From Candidatus Dechloromonas phosphoritropha (GTDB lineage Bacteria > Pseudomonadota > Gammaproteobacteria > Burkholderiales > Rhodocyclaceae): DNA of 64,000 bases. Positions within the stretch are counted from its first letter, which is position 1. Each line of letters begins with the position of its first letter. Below, piece after piece: positions 52,771 to 61,653 of the stretch. The notes under the pieces are model-generated. The model was not told the origin of the DNA and did not search any database. It saw only the letters and a list, made by a program, of their open reading frames with translations. A program made the position numbers and the translations under genes. The stretch is from positions 310,001 through 374,000 of the forward strand of contig JADKGN010000001.1 of NCBI GenBank assembly GCA_016722705.1, read 5' to 3'.

Positions 52771-53250
52771 ATGGAAATGGCAAGGTATTCAGAGAAGTTC
52801 AAAGGTAGAGCGGTAGCACGATTGTTGGCGCCGGAAAATGCAGCAATAGATGTGGTGGCCCGTGAAGTAGGCATTGGTTCGGGAACCCTTGAGCGTTGGC
52901 GAGATGACGCGCAGTCCATGCCCGCCCGAGGGCGGGCATGGACTGTGGCGGCGCGCCTGGAGGCGGTGATCGTCACTGCGGCGCTGGACGAAACCAGCAA
53001 AAGCGCGTGGTGTCGAGAGCACGGCGTTTATCCGGACGAGCTGATCAAATGGTGGGCCAGCGCCACGACAGCGTTGGCCGAACCGGAAGAAGTCAGAGCC
53101 AGCCCGCAAGCAACCCGACAAGACCGCAAACGCATCAAGGAACTCGAACGCGAATTGCTACGCAAGGACCGGGCACTCGCTGAAACCGCTGCCCTGCTAG
53201 TTCTCTCAAAAAAAGTCGCGGCGATCTTCAACAAAGGCGATGCCGAATGA
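52771..53250 (+). CDS. IS3-family OrfA
   Basis: A 159-aa protein: MEMARYSEKFKGRAVARLLA..., with HTH region VVAREVGIGSGTLERWRDD, then DETSKSAWCREHGVYPDELI and a coiled leucine-rich C-terminus (RKRIKELERELLRKDRALAE). Codons about 46-57 (AQSMPARGRAWT) are encoded by a perfect 16-bp-arm hairpin at 52912-52946, where other copies of this element have their breakpoints. The ORF overlaps orfB (ATGA). Confidence 0.85.
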   Translation: MEMARYSEKFKGRAVARLLAPENAAIDVVAREVGIGSGTLERWRDDAQSMPARGRAWTVAARLEAVIVTAALDETSKSAWCREHGVYPDELIKWWASATTALAEPEEVRASPQATRQDRKRIKELERELLRKDRALAETAALLVLSKKVAAIFNKGDAE

Positions 53251-53961
53251 TCGGCCTTGAAGATCGCCAAGCCTTGGCCCAAGACATCCATACCGCCCAT
53301 GTCGCCGGTGCTCGGCTCAGGCTTGCCTGCGAGGTAGCCGGCATCGAGTTACGCACCTTGCAACGCTGGAAAGCCATTGAGGGCGGCATCTGCGCAGATC
53401 GCCGGCCCTTGTCCATGCGCCCGACGCCCAGGCACGCGCTCAGTGAGGCCGAACGCACGCAGGTGCTTGCCGTGGCCAACGAGCCACGCTTTGCGGCCGT
53501 GCCGCCAGCGCGCATGGTGCCGATGCTGGCTGATGAAGGGATTTACCTGGCCAGCGAATCCACCTTCAGCCGAGTGCTGCGTGAGCACGGTCAAACCACC
53601 CTCCGAGGACGGGCCAAGGCGCCCAGGCAACAGCGAGTGCCGACCACGCACATTGCCACCACGCCGCGCCAGGTGTGGTGCTGGGACATGACTTATCTGC
53701 CAGGCAAGGTTAAGGGGCACTGGTTTCACCTTTATCTCATCCTCGACCTGTATAGCCGCAAGATTGTCGGCTGGGAGGTGCACGGCAGCGATCACGCCGA
53801 CCATGCCGCGCATCTGGTGCGCCGTACGGCGCTCGCCGAGGGGATTGCCGCACTCGCGACCAAGCCTGTTCTGTAACCGGTAACTCTGCGGCGTTCTTTC
53901 CAGCGCCGATCGTGCTGTCGACAATGTCCTCCTCGAATCACGAAACGCGGAGGAGGCCAGG

Positions 53962-54270
53962 ATGGCCAAGGCAGGGGAAGGGTCGCGGGTGCGGCGTAGC
54001 GCGAGCGAATGGGAGGCGTTGCTGTCGCGATTTCCGGGCAGCGGTTTGAACGTTGCGACCTTCTGCAAACGCGAAGAGATCAGCGATACCAGCTTCCATC
54101 GCTGGCGCACACGTCTGGGCATCGCCCTCGACAGTCAGGACAAGGCCAGCGGCCAGCCGGCCACCTTCGTCGACGTCGGCCCTCTGAGCACAACCACGGC
54201 GACGCCCGCTCGTTTCCACCTCACCCTCGACCTCGGCGGCGGCCTGATCCTGCAGCTGGAGCGCCGCTGA
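53962..54270 (+). CDS. tnpA: IS66 TnpA, piece X
   Basis: 102 aa, same as 8783-9091 except CKREEIS for CKREGIS. The stop overlaps tnpB (TGATG). Confidence 0.85.
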   Translation: MAKAGEGSRVRRSASEWEALLSRFPGSGLNVATFCKREEISDTSFHRWRTRLGIALDSQDKASGQPATFVDVGPLSTTTATPARFHLTLDLGGGLILQLERR

Positions 54271-54647
54271 TGTTTTTCCCTGAAGGCCAAATCCGCGTCC
54301 AAGTCTATGGCCAGCCGGTCGACCTGCGCAAATCCTTCGACGGTCTGTACGCGATCACCCGTCATGTCCTCGGTCAGGACCCGCTGAGCGGCCAGCTCTT
54401 CGTCTTCTTCAATCGCCGTGGCACTCAGGTGAAGGTGCTCTACTGGGATCGCAGCGGCTTCTGCCTGTGGGCCAAGCGTCTCGAAGAAGGCCGTTTCGTC
54501 GCCAACTGGGATAAAGTGCGCACGTGCGAAATCGACTGGACCGGTCTGAAACTGCTCCTCGAAGGGATCGAGCCGGGACGCCGGAAGAAGCGTTATCACG
54601 CCTCTGGAGCGCCCATAAAAACGCTTCAAAACAGCGGCTTGTGTTAA
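54270..54647 (+). CDS. tnpB: IS66 TnpB, piece X
   Basis: 125 aa, identical in appearance to 9091-9468 (MFFPEGQIRVQVYGQPVDLR). Intact. Confidence 0.88.
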   Translation: MFFPEGQIRVQVYGQPVDLRKSFDGLYAITRHVLGQDPLSGQLFVFFNRRGTQVKVLYWDRSGFCLWAKRLEEGRFVANWDKVRTCEIDWTGLKLLLEGIEPGRRKKRYHASGAPIKTLQNSGLC

Positions 54648-54656
54648 AATACACGC

Positions 54657-56005
54657 ATGGATTCAGCACGTTACCAGACGGTTTACAACCTCGAACAAGC
54701 CGCGGCATTGTGCCCGCAAGAGGTGCTGGATCTGTGCCAGACGCTGTCTGCTGAAATCACCGCACTGAAGCAACAAATCGACTGGTTCAAGCGCCAGATC
54801 TTCGGCCAGAAAAGCGAACGACGCATCGACGTCACGCCGAGCGGCCAACTGAGTCTCGGCGAGTTCCCGACGCCCCCACCAGGTTCTGAGTCACCAGGTC
54901 GCCCCGTCGCCGCGCATACCCGTCAGCCGACCAGCAAGCGTCCCAGTGACGAAAGCGTGCCCTTCTTCGACGAGAACCGCGTCCCAGTCGAAGTCGTCGA
55001 GCTCACCGCGCCGGAAGTCGAAGGCCTCTCTCCCGAGGACTACGAGGTCATCAGCCACAAGGACAGCTATCGCCTGGCGCAACGGCCGGGTAGCTACGTG
55101 GTGATCAAGTATCGCCGGCCGGTAATCAAGCTCAAGAGTAACCAGACACTGGTCTGCGCCAACGCGCCGGCCGGTGTCATTGAGGGCAGCCGGGCCGACG
55201 TCAGCTTCGTCGCCGGACTGCTGATTGACAAATTTGCCTACCACCTGCCACTGTATCGCCAGCATCAACGCCTGGCCGATGCGGGAATCACCGTCAGCCG
55301 GCCGTGGCTGACGCAGATCGGGCAACAGGGCATCACTCTGCTCGAACCGATCTACGAGGCGCAGTTTGCCTCGATCCGCAGCTCGCGCGTCAAGGCGATG
55401 GACGGACGCCGATCAAGGCCGGACAGGGCGCACCCGGCAAGCTGAAAGCGGCGTACTTCTGGCCGGTGTATGGCGAAGGCGACGAAATCTGTTTCCCCTT
55501 CTTCGCCAGTCGCGAGTTCAAGCACGTCGAGGCGGCCCTCGGACTGACCGCCGCCGAAGGCGCGGTGCTGTTGTCGGACGGCTATCAGGCCTACAGTCAT
55601 TACGCGGCGCAGATCGGGATCACGCACGCCCAATGCTGGGCGCACACGCGTCGTAAGTTCTTTGACGCGCAAGACGCGGAACCAGAAGCGGCAGCGCAGG
55701 CACTCGCGCTCATTGGGGACCTGTATCAGGTCGAAGAGCGCATCCGCGAGCAAAAGCTCACCGGTGCAAGGAAGCGCGACTATCGTCTGGAGCATGCCAA
55801 ACCGATCGTCGAGCGTTTCTTCGCCTGGGTTGGCGAACGCTTCGCGGCGCAGGGGCTGTTACCGCGCAATCCGCTGACCAGGGTGCTGGCCTACGCGCGC
55901 GATCGACGATGGGGACTGGAGGTCTTCCTCGCCGACCCGGACGTGCCGATCGACACCAATCACCTCGAACGCGCCCTGCGGGTGATTCCCATGGGGCGCC
56001 GCTCC
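54657..56005 (+). pseudogene. tnpC: IS66 TnpC, piece X, frameshifted and 3'-truncated
   Basis: The frame matches tnpC up to SSRVKAMDG. A single missing A near 55405 (GACGGACG for GACGAGACG) shifts it just after the first catalytic Asp. The second frame (TPIKAGQGAPGKLKAAYFWP... to RVIPMGRRS) runs until piece Y begins at 56006, removing the last 70 codons. Inactive. Confidence 0.92.
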
Positions 56006-56304
56006 GTAACCGGTAACTCTGCGGCGTTCTTTCCAGCGCCGATCGTGCTGTCGACAATGTCCTCCTCGAATCACGAAACGCGGAGGAGGCCAGGATGGCC
56101 AAGGCAGGGGAAGGGTCGCGGGTGCGGCGTAGCGCGAGCGAATGGGAGGCGTTGCTGTCGCGATTTCCGGGCAGCGGTTTGAACGTTGCGACCTTCTGCA
56201 AACGCGAAGGGATCAGCGATACCAGCTTCCATCGCTGGCGCACACGTCTGGGCATCGCCCTCGACAGTCAGGACAAGGCCAGCGGCCAGCCGGCCACCTT
56301 CGTC
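56006..56304 (+). mobile_element. IS66 left-end fragment (piece Y)
   Basis: GTAACCGGTAACTCTGCGGC and 210 bp of tnpA (56095-56304, MAKAGEGSRVRRSASEWEAL to GQPATFV) are followed abruptly by the right end of inverted piece Z. Confidence 0.92.
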
Positions 56305-56335
56305 GTAACCGGCAACTACGCGGCGTCGAGCGCCC

Positions 56336-57914
56336 CTACTTCGGCAACGCGTACAAAGGCGAGCGCAGCGGGTTCTGAGCGAACAGTTCTTTCCAGACCC
56401 GTGGCGTGAGTTCATGGACGCGGTCGGCGGGGTGCTCGGCGACGCGCTGCAGGACATCGACGAGATAATCGTAGGGGTCGATCTGATGCAGCCGACAGGT
56501 AACGATCAGGCTCTGGATGATCCCGACCTGCCTGGCGCCGAACTCCGTCCAGCAGAACAGCCAGGAGCGGCGCCCCATGGGGAATCACCCGCAGGGCGCG
56601 TTCGAGGTGATTGGTGTCGATCGGCACGTCCGGGTCGGCGAGGAAGACCTCCAGTCCCCATCGTCGATCGCGCGCGTAGGCCAGCACCCTGGTCAGCGGA
56701 TTGCGCGGTAACAGCCCCTGCGCCGCGAAGCGTTCGCCAACCCAGGCGAAGAAACGCTCGACGATCGGTTTGGCATGCTCCAGACGATAGTCGCGCTTCC
56801 TTGCACCGGTGAGCTTTTGCTCGCGGATGCGCTCTTCGACCTGATACAGGTCCCCAATGAGCGCGAGTGCCTGCGCTGCCGCTTCTGGTTCCGCGTCTTG
56901 CGCGTCAAAGAACTTACGACGCGTGTGCGCCCAGCATTGGGCGTGCGTGATCCCGATCTGCGCCGCGTAATGACTGTAGGCCTGATAGCCGTCCGACAAC
57001 AGCACCGCGCCTTCGGCGGCGGTCAGTCCGAGGGCCGCCTCGACGTGCTTGAACTCGCGACTGGCGAAGAAGGGGAAACAGATTTCGTCGCCTTCGCCAT
57101 ACACCGGCCAGAAGTACGCCGCTTTCAGCTTGCCGGGTGCGCCCTGTCCGGCCTTGATCGGCGTCTCGTCCATCGCCTTGACGCGCGAGCTGCGGATCGA
57201 GGCAAACTGCGCCTCGTAGATCGGTTCGAGCAGAGTGATGCCCTGTTGCCCGATCTGCGTCAGCCACGGCCGGCTGACGGTGATTCCCGCATCGGCCAGG
57301 CGTTGATGCTGGCGATACAGTGGCAGGTGGTAGGCAAATTTGTCAATCAGCAGTCCGGCGACGAAGCTGACGTCGGCCCGGCTGCCCTCAATGACACCGG
57401 CCGGCGCGTTGGCGCAGACCAGTGTCTGGTTACTCTTGAGCTTGATTACCGGCCGGCGATACTTGATCACCACGTAGCTACCCGGCCGTTGCGCCAGGCG
57501 ATAGCTGTCCTTGTGGCTGATGACCTCGTAGTCCTCGGGAGAGAGGCCTTCGACTTCCGGCGCGGTGAGCTCGACGACTTCGACTGGGACGCGGTTCTCG
57601 TCGAAGAAGGGCACGCTTTCGTCACTGGGACGCTTGCTGGTCGGCTGACGGGTATGCGCGGCGACGGGGCGACCTGGTGACTCAGAACCTGGTGGGGGCG
57701 TCGGGAACTCGCCGAGACTCAGTTGGCCGCTCGGCGTGACGTCGATGCGTCGTTCGCTTTTCTGGCCGAAGATCTGGCGCTTGAACCAGTCGATTTGTTG
57801 CTTCAGTGCGGTGATTTCAGCAGACAGCGTCTGGCACAGATCCAGCACCTCTTGCGGGCACAATGCCGCGGCTTGTTCGAGGTTGTAAACCGTCTGGTAA
57901 CGTGCTGAATCCAT
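56336..57914 (-). pseudogene. tnpC: IS66 TnpC, piece Z, C-terminal frameshift
   Basis: MDSARYQTVYNLEQAAALCP... is complete through the catalytic Asp blocks and HLERALRVIP. There an extra G (four instead of three, near 56580) shifts the frame, giving HGAPLLAVLLDGVRRQ. The correct tail (MGRRSWLFCWTEFGARQVGI ... LYALPK) sits in the other frame to 56336. The Glu is retained, but the tail is altered. Confidence 0.9.
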
Positions 57915-57923
57915 GCGTGTATT

Positions 57924-58301
57924 TTAACACAAGCCGCTGTTTTGAAGTGTTTTTATGGGCGCTCCAGAGGCGTGATAACGCTTCTTCCGGCGTCCCGGCT
58001 CGATCCCTTCGAGGAGCAGTTTCAGACCGGTCCAGTCGATTTCGCACGTGCGCACTTTATCCCAGTTGGCGACGAAACGGCCTTCTTCGAGACGCTTGGC
58101 CCACAGGCAGAAGCCGCTGCGATCCCAGTAGAGCACCTTCACCTGAGTGCCACGGCGATTGAAGAAGACGAAGAGCTGGCCGCTCAGCGGGTCCTGACCG
58201 AGGACATGACGGGTGATCGCGTACAGACCGTCGAAGGATTTGCGCAGGTCGACCGGCTGGCCATAGACTTGGACGCGGATTTGGCCTTCAGGGAAAAACA
58301 T
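57924..58301 (-). CDS. tnpB: IS66 TnpB, piece Z
   Basis: 125 aa, MFFPEGQIRVQVYGQPVDLR start, intact. It overlaps tnpA as TGATG. Confidence 0.88.
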   Translation of the reverse strand: MFFPEGQIRVQVYGQPVDLRKSFDGLYAITRHVLGQDPLSGQLFVFFNRRGTQVKVLYWDRSGFCLWAKRLEEGRFVANWDKVRTCEIDWTGLKLLLEGIEPGRRKKRYHASGAPIKTLQNSGLC

Positions 58302-58609
58302 CAGCGGCGCTCCAGCTGCAGGATCAGGCCGCCGCCGAGGTCGAGGGTGAGGTGGAAACGAGCGGGCGTCGCCGTGGTTGTGCTCAGAGGGCCGACGTCG
58401 ACGAAGGTGGCCGGCTGGCCGCTGGCCTTGTCCTGACTGTCGAGGGCGATGCCCAGACGTGTGCGCCAGCGATGGAAGCTGGTATCGCTGATCCCTTCGC
58501 GTTTGCAGAAGGTCGCAACGTTCAAACCGCTGCCCGGAAATCGCGACAGCAACGCCTCCCATTCGCTCGCGCTACGCCGCACCCGCGACCCTTCCCCTGC
58601 CTTGGCCAT
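58301..58609 (-). CDS. tnpA: IS66 TnpA, piece Z
   Basis: 102 aa, same sequence as 8783-9091. Intact. Confidence 0.85.
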   Translation of the reverse strand: MAKAGEGSRVRRSASEWEALLSRFPGSGLNVATFCKREGISDTSFHRWRTRLGIALDSQDKASGQPATFVDVGPLSTTTATPARFHLTLDLGGGLILQLERR

Positions 58610-59196
58610 CCTGGCCTCCTCCGCGTTTCGTGATTCGAGGAGGACATTGTCGACAGCACGATCGGCGCTGGAAAGAACGCCGCAGAGTTACCGGTTACCC
58701 TGTTCTGCACGGCGACAACGGCTCGACGCTCAAGGCCACGACGGTGCTGGCGATGCTCAACTGGCTGGGAGTCAGGCCCTCGTATTCTCGACCCCGAGTC
58801 AGTGATGACAATGCTTACGCGGAATCGTTGTTTCGGACGGCCAAATACCGCCCTGGGTTTCCTGCTAACGGCTTTGCCGAGCTCAACGACGCCAGGACCT
58901 GGGCAGTCAGCTTCGTGCACTGGTACAACGTCGAGCATCGGCACAGTGGCATTCGTTATGTCAGCCCAGCCCAGCGCCATGCCGGCGAGGATCTCGCCAT
59001 TCTCGCGGCCCGACATGCCGTCTATACCTCAGCGCGTGATCTCAACCCGGCGCGCTGGACTGGTCAGACACGAAATTGGACGCCGGTCGGTGTAGTGACC
59101 CTCAATCCAGATCGCGATTGCATCGCCAACGCGCATCTGGAAGACAAGCTTATTCCGCCATTGGCTGCATGACCGAGGCGACAACTATCTTGACGC

Positions 59197-59346
59197 GCGC
59201 CGGTGGATAACGCTACCCCGCAGGACTCCACCTATCTCCGTGAAAAAACTGTCCAAACAAACGGGGCCAGCTCTGTAGCGACGAAAGATCTTTTCCAGCA
59301 ACGGAAGAAAACGGATCGCCCACCGATTGACCGTCGAGTGGTCTAA
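59197..59346 (-). pseudogene. IS6-family transposase, second fragment
   Basis: LDHSTVNRWAIRFLPLLEKI then FRRYRAG is the conserved IS6 block that follows ERGVSV at 60786. The frame ends where other sequence begins before the catalytic DETY motif. Confidence 0.7.
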
Positions 59347-59382
59347 AGTGGTCCCCTCAGTCAAGACAAAAATCAACTGGGT

Positions 59383-60463
59383 TTAAGCTGTGCATTTGAC
59401 TTCACTAGCAGCTGGACGGCGCTGCCCCGGTTTTGCTGTGGGTTCGACTGTTGCTGTTGATTCTGGTGTTGACCTTGCCTCTGCGGGTGGGGAATCGCCT
59501 GTGGAGCGTAGCGGAACAGGCGATTCCCCACCCGCGCCACCAAATTTATCGAGGATCATGGCGCCGCCACCGATCGCGGTGCGATAAACGACGTCAGGCG
59601 TCTTGTCACTGAGCGACTGGTGCGGCCGCTCGCCGTTGTAAAAGGCGAAGTACTTGGTCAGCCCGACCATCAGTTCGCCCATCGTGGCATAACCGTTCAG
59701 ATACACGTCCTCGTGCTTGACGCTGCGCCACAGTCGCTCGACAAAAATGTTGTCGAACACGCGGCCCCGCCCATCCATGCTGATGACCACCCCCTCGCGT
59801 TTCAACACGTCGGTGAAGGCGGCGCTGCTGAACTGACTGCCTTGATCGCTATTGAAGATCTCCGGCTTGCCGTGACTGCGCAAGGCGCCCTCCAGGCAGT
59901 CGACACAGAAGACCGCTTCCATGCTGTTGCTGATCCGCCAGCTGAGGACCCTGCGGCTATACCAGTCGATCACCGCGACCAGGTAGGCGAAGCCACGCGC
60001 CAGCCGGATGTAGGTGATGTCCGTGCTCCAGACCTGGTTGGGCCTGACCACCGCCACACCACGCAGCAGGTAGGGATAGACCGGGTGCTCCGGGTGCGGG
60101 CAGCTGGTGTTCGGCCCCGGCGCCATACCGGTCAACCCCAGCAGCCGCATCAGGCGTTGCACCCGCTTGCGATTGACCGTGTGACCCGCAGCGGCCAGAA
60201 AGAGCACCATCCGGCGGCTGCCGTAGAACGGGTGCCGGGTGTCCCCCAAGGGGATTTCCTGCGGGGCATACTCCCTCGTCGATCAGGCGACTGTGCAGGA
60301 GGTCGCTGGCATCCACCACCGGCGGCTTGTGCTGCGCATAGACCGTGGCCCGACAGACACCTGCCAGAACGCACTGCTGCACCACGGCCATCGTCTCCCC
60401 GGCGTCAATCCACCCTTGCCGGATCATGGCAGGCTGATCCCGGACTTTTTTTGAGCCAGCCAA
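59383..60463 (-). pseudogene. IS3-family OrfB transposase with one-base insertion
   Basis: The -1 frame after the A7 run of orfA gives WIDAGETMAVVQQCVLAGVC and VVDASDLLHSRLIDEG. An extra G near 60280 then shifts the frame. The correct frame continues EYAPQEIPLGDTRHPFYGSR, NQVWSTDITYIRLARGFAYL (Asp), IFNSDQGSQFSSAAFTDVLK (Asp) and DNIFVERLWRSVKHEDVYLN (Glu) to 59383. The Ser/Pro/Thr-rich tail contains the hairpin-encoded residues GGESPVPLRSTGDSPPA. Confidence 0.88.
59484..59534. repeat. Hairpin with 15-bp loop, orientation 2
   Basis: The arms are the same as at 46395-46445; the loop 59502-59516 (TGGAGCGTAGCGGAA) is inverted. It lies in the coding tail of the transposase, and both loop orientations keep the reading frame open. 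Confidence 0.9.
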
Positions 60464-60722
60464 GTTCCACCTTCAACTTGCCGATCTCGCTGTACAACAG
60501 GTCCGGCTCCCGCTGGGCGGCCAGCGGCTTGGGGCCTCGCTTGCCTTCAAACAGTGTCTTCGCCTGCTCCTGGATGGCCTTCTTCCATTGCCCGACCTTA
60601 ACCGGATGAACACCGTACGCCTGGCCAATCTCGTTGATCGTCTTCACTTCCCGCAAGGCCTCCAGACCAACCTTCGCCTTGAACTCCGGTGTGTGCACCT
60701 TTCGCGTCTTCGCTTCACTCAT
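60405..60722 (-). CDS. IS3-family OrfA (second type)
   Basis: The protein MSEAKTRKVHTPEFKAKVGL, EALREVKTINEIGQAYGVHP and VKVGQWKKAIQEQAKTLFEG is a standard IS3 OrfA with HTH and leucine-zipper parts (SEIGKLKVELGWLKK). Seven A near 60447 form the expected -1 slippage site to make the OrfAB transposase. The start at 60722 follows GGGAG. Confidence 0.85.
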   Translation of the reverse strand: MSEAKTRKVHTPEFKAKVGLEALREVKTINEIGQAYGVHPVKVGQWKKAIQEQAKTLFEGKRGPKPLAAQREPDLLYSEIGKLKVELGWLKKSPGSACHDPARVD

Positions 60723-60785
60723 TGCTTCTTGCTCCCTAGGTCGGAGCACAGCTTAAACCACTGTCTGAATTCCAGGGACCACTAT

Positions 60786-60990
60786 ATTCAACCGACACGC
60801 CTCGCTCTTCCATCATCTCTTCAAGGTTCCGATAACTCAACGCATACGCCGCGTACCAGCGTACGCATACCAGAATGATTTCCTTTGGAAACCGCATCCC
60901 TTTCATCGACAGCATCTGACAAACTCACGCATGAACAGCCAAACATCATAACCAGTTTACCGTCCAATTTCGTTAATGCGACACAACCGT
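60786..60990 (-). pseudogene. IS6-family transposase, N-terminal fragment and left end
   Basis: MKGMRFPKEIILVCVRWYAA, YALSYRNLEEMMEERGVSVE is the signature N-terminus of IS6 transposases; it is cut by the IS3 element. GGTTGTGTCGCATTAACG upstream (minus strand, near 60972-60989) is a plausible IS6 terminal repeat, inserted in the methyltransferase gene. Confidence 0.75.
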
Positions 60991-60997
60991 AGGGCTT

Positions 60998-61399
60998 GAT
61001 CATGCCAACTTCCGGGTTGTTCTTGCGCTTGTCCGCGTGGCGGTAGGAAATGATCTGGGCGTTGTCAGCGGCCGGCGCCGATCTCTGGCGCGCCGCCGTG
61101 ACCGTGGCTTTCCTCACTTTTTCGCCGTCGACCGCGGGCGCCGCCTGCACCGCGAGATCGAACCCGCCCGCTTCCGCCGTGGCACGCCGCAGCGAACCGC
61201 CGCGTCCTTTGCCCTTGACCAGAACGCCCGTGGCCAGCAGTTCTTCCTTCAACTGCTCAAAGTCGGCTTCCGCAGCCCGATGCCCTTCGGCCGTGCCCGC
61301 CGCGATAAATTTCTGCAGCAGGCTCTGGTTGCCGATGGGCGAGCCATCGGGCGAGACAAGGGCAAGCAGCGTTTCGGCAAGGGATAGTGCGCGGGTCAT
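60998..61399 (-). pseudogene. N-terminal fragment of a site-specific DNA methyltransferase
   Basis: The frame MTRALSLAETLLALVSPDGS, LLATGVLVKGKGRGGSLRRA, AQIISYRHADKRKNNPEVGM matches the N-terminal region of large adenine methyltransferases, in which SYRHADKRKNNPEVGMV precedes the catalytic part. The sequence diverges after PEVGM, where IS6 begins. The SAM-binding and DPPY motifs are absent. Probably the remnant of a restriction-modification or orphan methylase gene. Confidence 0.65.
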
Positions 61400-61484
61400 T
61401 GTGGCTCGATGGCTGCAGGTTGATCAACCCGGCTATCATAACCCGGCGCACCTTCAAGACCTGAGCGGAGCGTTATCGGGCGCC

Positions 61485-61513
61485 AAAGAAAAAGGCCTTC
61501 ATCGCTGAAAGCC
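61485..61513 (-). terminator. Terminator of tRNA-Leu
   Basis: On the minus strand GGCTTTC-AGCGAT-GAAGGCC forms a hairpin with one G-T pair, followed by TTTTTCTTT, directly after the CCA end of the tRNA. Confidence 0.7.
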
Positions 61514-61516
61514 TGA

Positions 61517-61601
61517 TGGTGCCCAGGAAGGGAATCGAACCCCCACACCTTGCGGCGGCAGGACCTAAACCTGCTGCGTCTACCAATTTCGCCACCTGGG
61601 C
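61517..61601 (-). tRNA. tRNA-Leu (anticodon UAG), CCA encoded
   Basis: The minus strand begins GCCCAGGTGGCGAAATTGGT and ends TCCTGGGCACCA. The acceptor stem GCCCAGG pairs with CCTGGGC. The anticodon stem-loop CAGGTTTAGGTCCTG gives anticodon TAG. The long variable arm and GGTTCGATTCC T-arm are typical of class II tRNA-Leu. No integrase-flanked attachment site was found at its 3' end. Confidence 0.95.
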
Positions 61602-61653
61602 AGGCGGAGCGATTCTACCACCGGTGCCGGCTTGACCCTATACTTCGCGGCCG

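Larger units (their letters stand above)
53873..58698. mobile_element. Compound of three IS66 pieces with one 8-bp target duplication
   Basis: Piece X (53873-56005) is the left 2133 bp of an IS66. Piece Y (56006-56304) is the left 299 bp of another. Piece Z (56305-58698) is a complete inverted IS66. Both outer ends are IS66 left ends (GTAACCGGTAACTCTGCGG). The whole is bracketed by CCTGTTCT (53865-53872, 58699-58706), so the insertion footprint belongs to the outer pair of left ends. Confidence 0.9.
53247..59172 (+). pseudogene. IS3-family OrfB transposase, split by the IS66 compound
   Basis: First part 53247-53872: MIGLEDRQALAQDIHTAHVA, then PRQVWCWDMTYLPGKVKGHW with the first Asp, up to ALATKPVL. 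Second part 58699-59172: HGDNGSTLKATTVLAMLNWL (second Asp), SDDNAYAESLFRTAKYRPGF (Glu) and the end EDKLIPPLAA. CCTGTTCT is present on both sides; removing the insert and one copy restores a continuous rve-type DDE integrase. Confidence 0.92.
52715..59196 (+). mobile_element. IS3-family element split by a 4.8-kb IS66 compound
   Basis: The left end ACGTCAGAATAGTTGTCGCC and right end (reverse) CGTCAAGATAGTTGTCGCCT frame orfA and orfB. orfB is interrupted at 53873-58698; without the insertion the element would be about 1.65 kb. Partial copies lie at 15896 and 42640. Confidence 0.9.
59347..60784 (-). mobile_element. IS3-family element (second type) inside the IS6 gene
   Basis: The ends AGTGGTCCCCTCAGTCAAGA and, reversed, AGTGGTCCCTGGAATTCAGA frame orfA and orfB. 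The IS6 transposase continues on both sides. Its 3' fragment is duplicated at 46258-46456. Confidence 0.85.

Noticed and set aside
52912..52946. Perfect hairpin in IS3 orfA as an inserted REP element
   Set aside because: The residues it encodes fit the expected orfA alignment and the frame is kept, so it is more likely native coding sequence with palindromic structure.
59620..60609. 329-codon plus-strand frame opposite the IS3 transposase
   Set aside because: It is the antisense shadow of OrfB; the DDE motifs are on the other strand.
61517..61601. tRNA-Leu as an integration site of the island
   Set aside because: No direct repeat of the tRNA 3' end was found in the window, and the only tyrosine recombinase lies 20 kb away.
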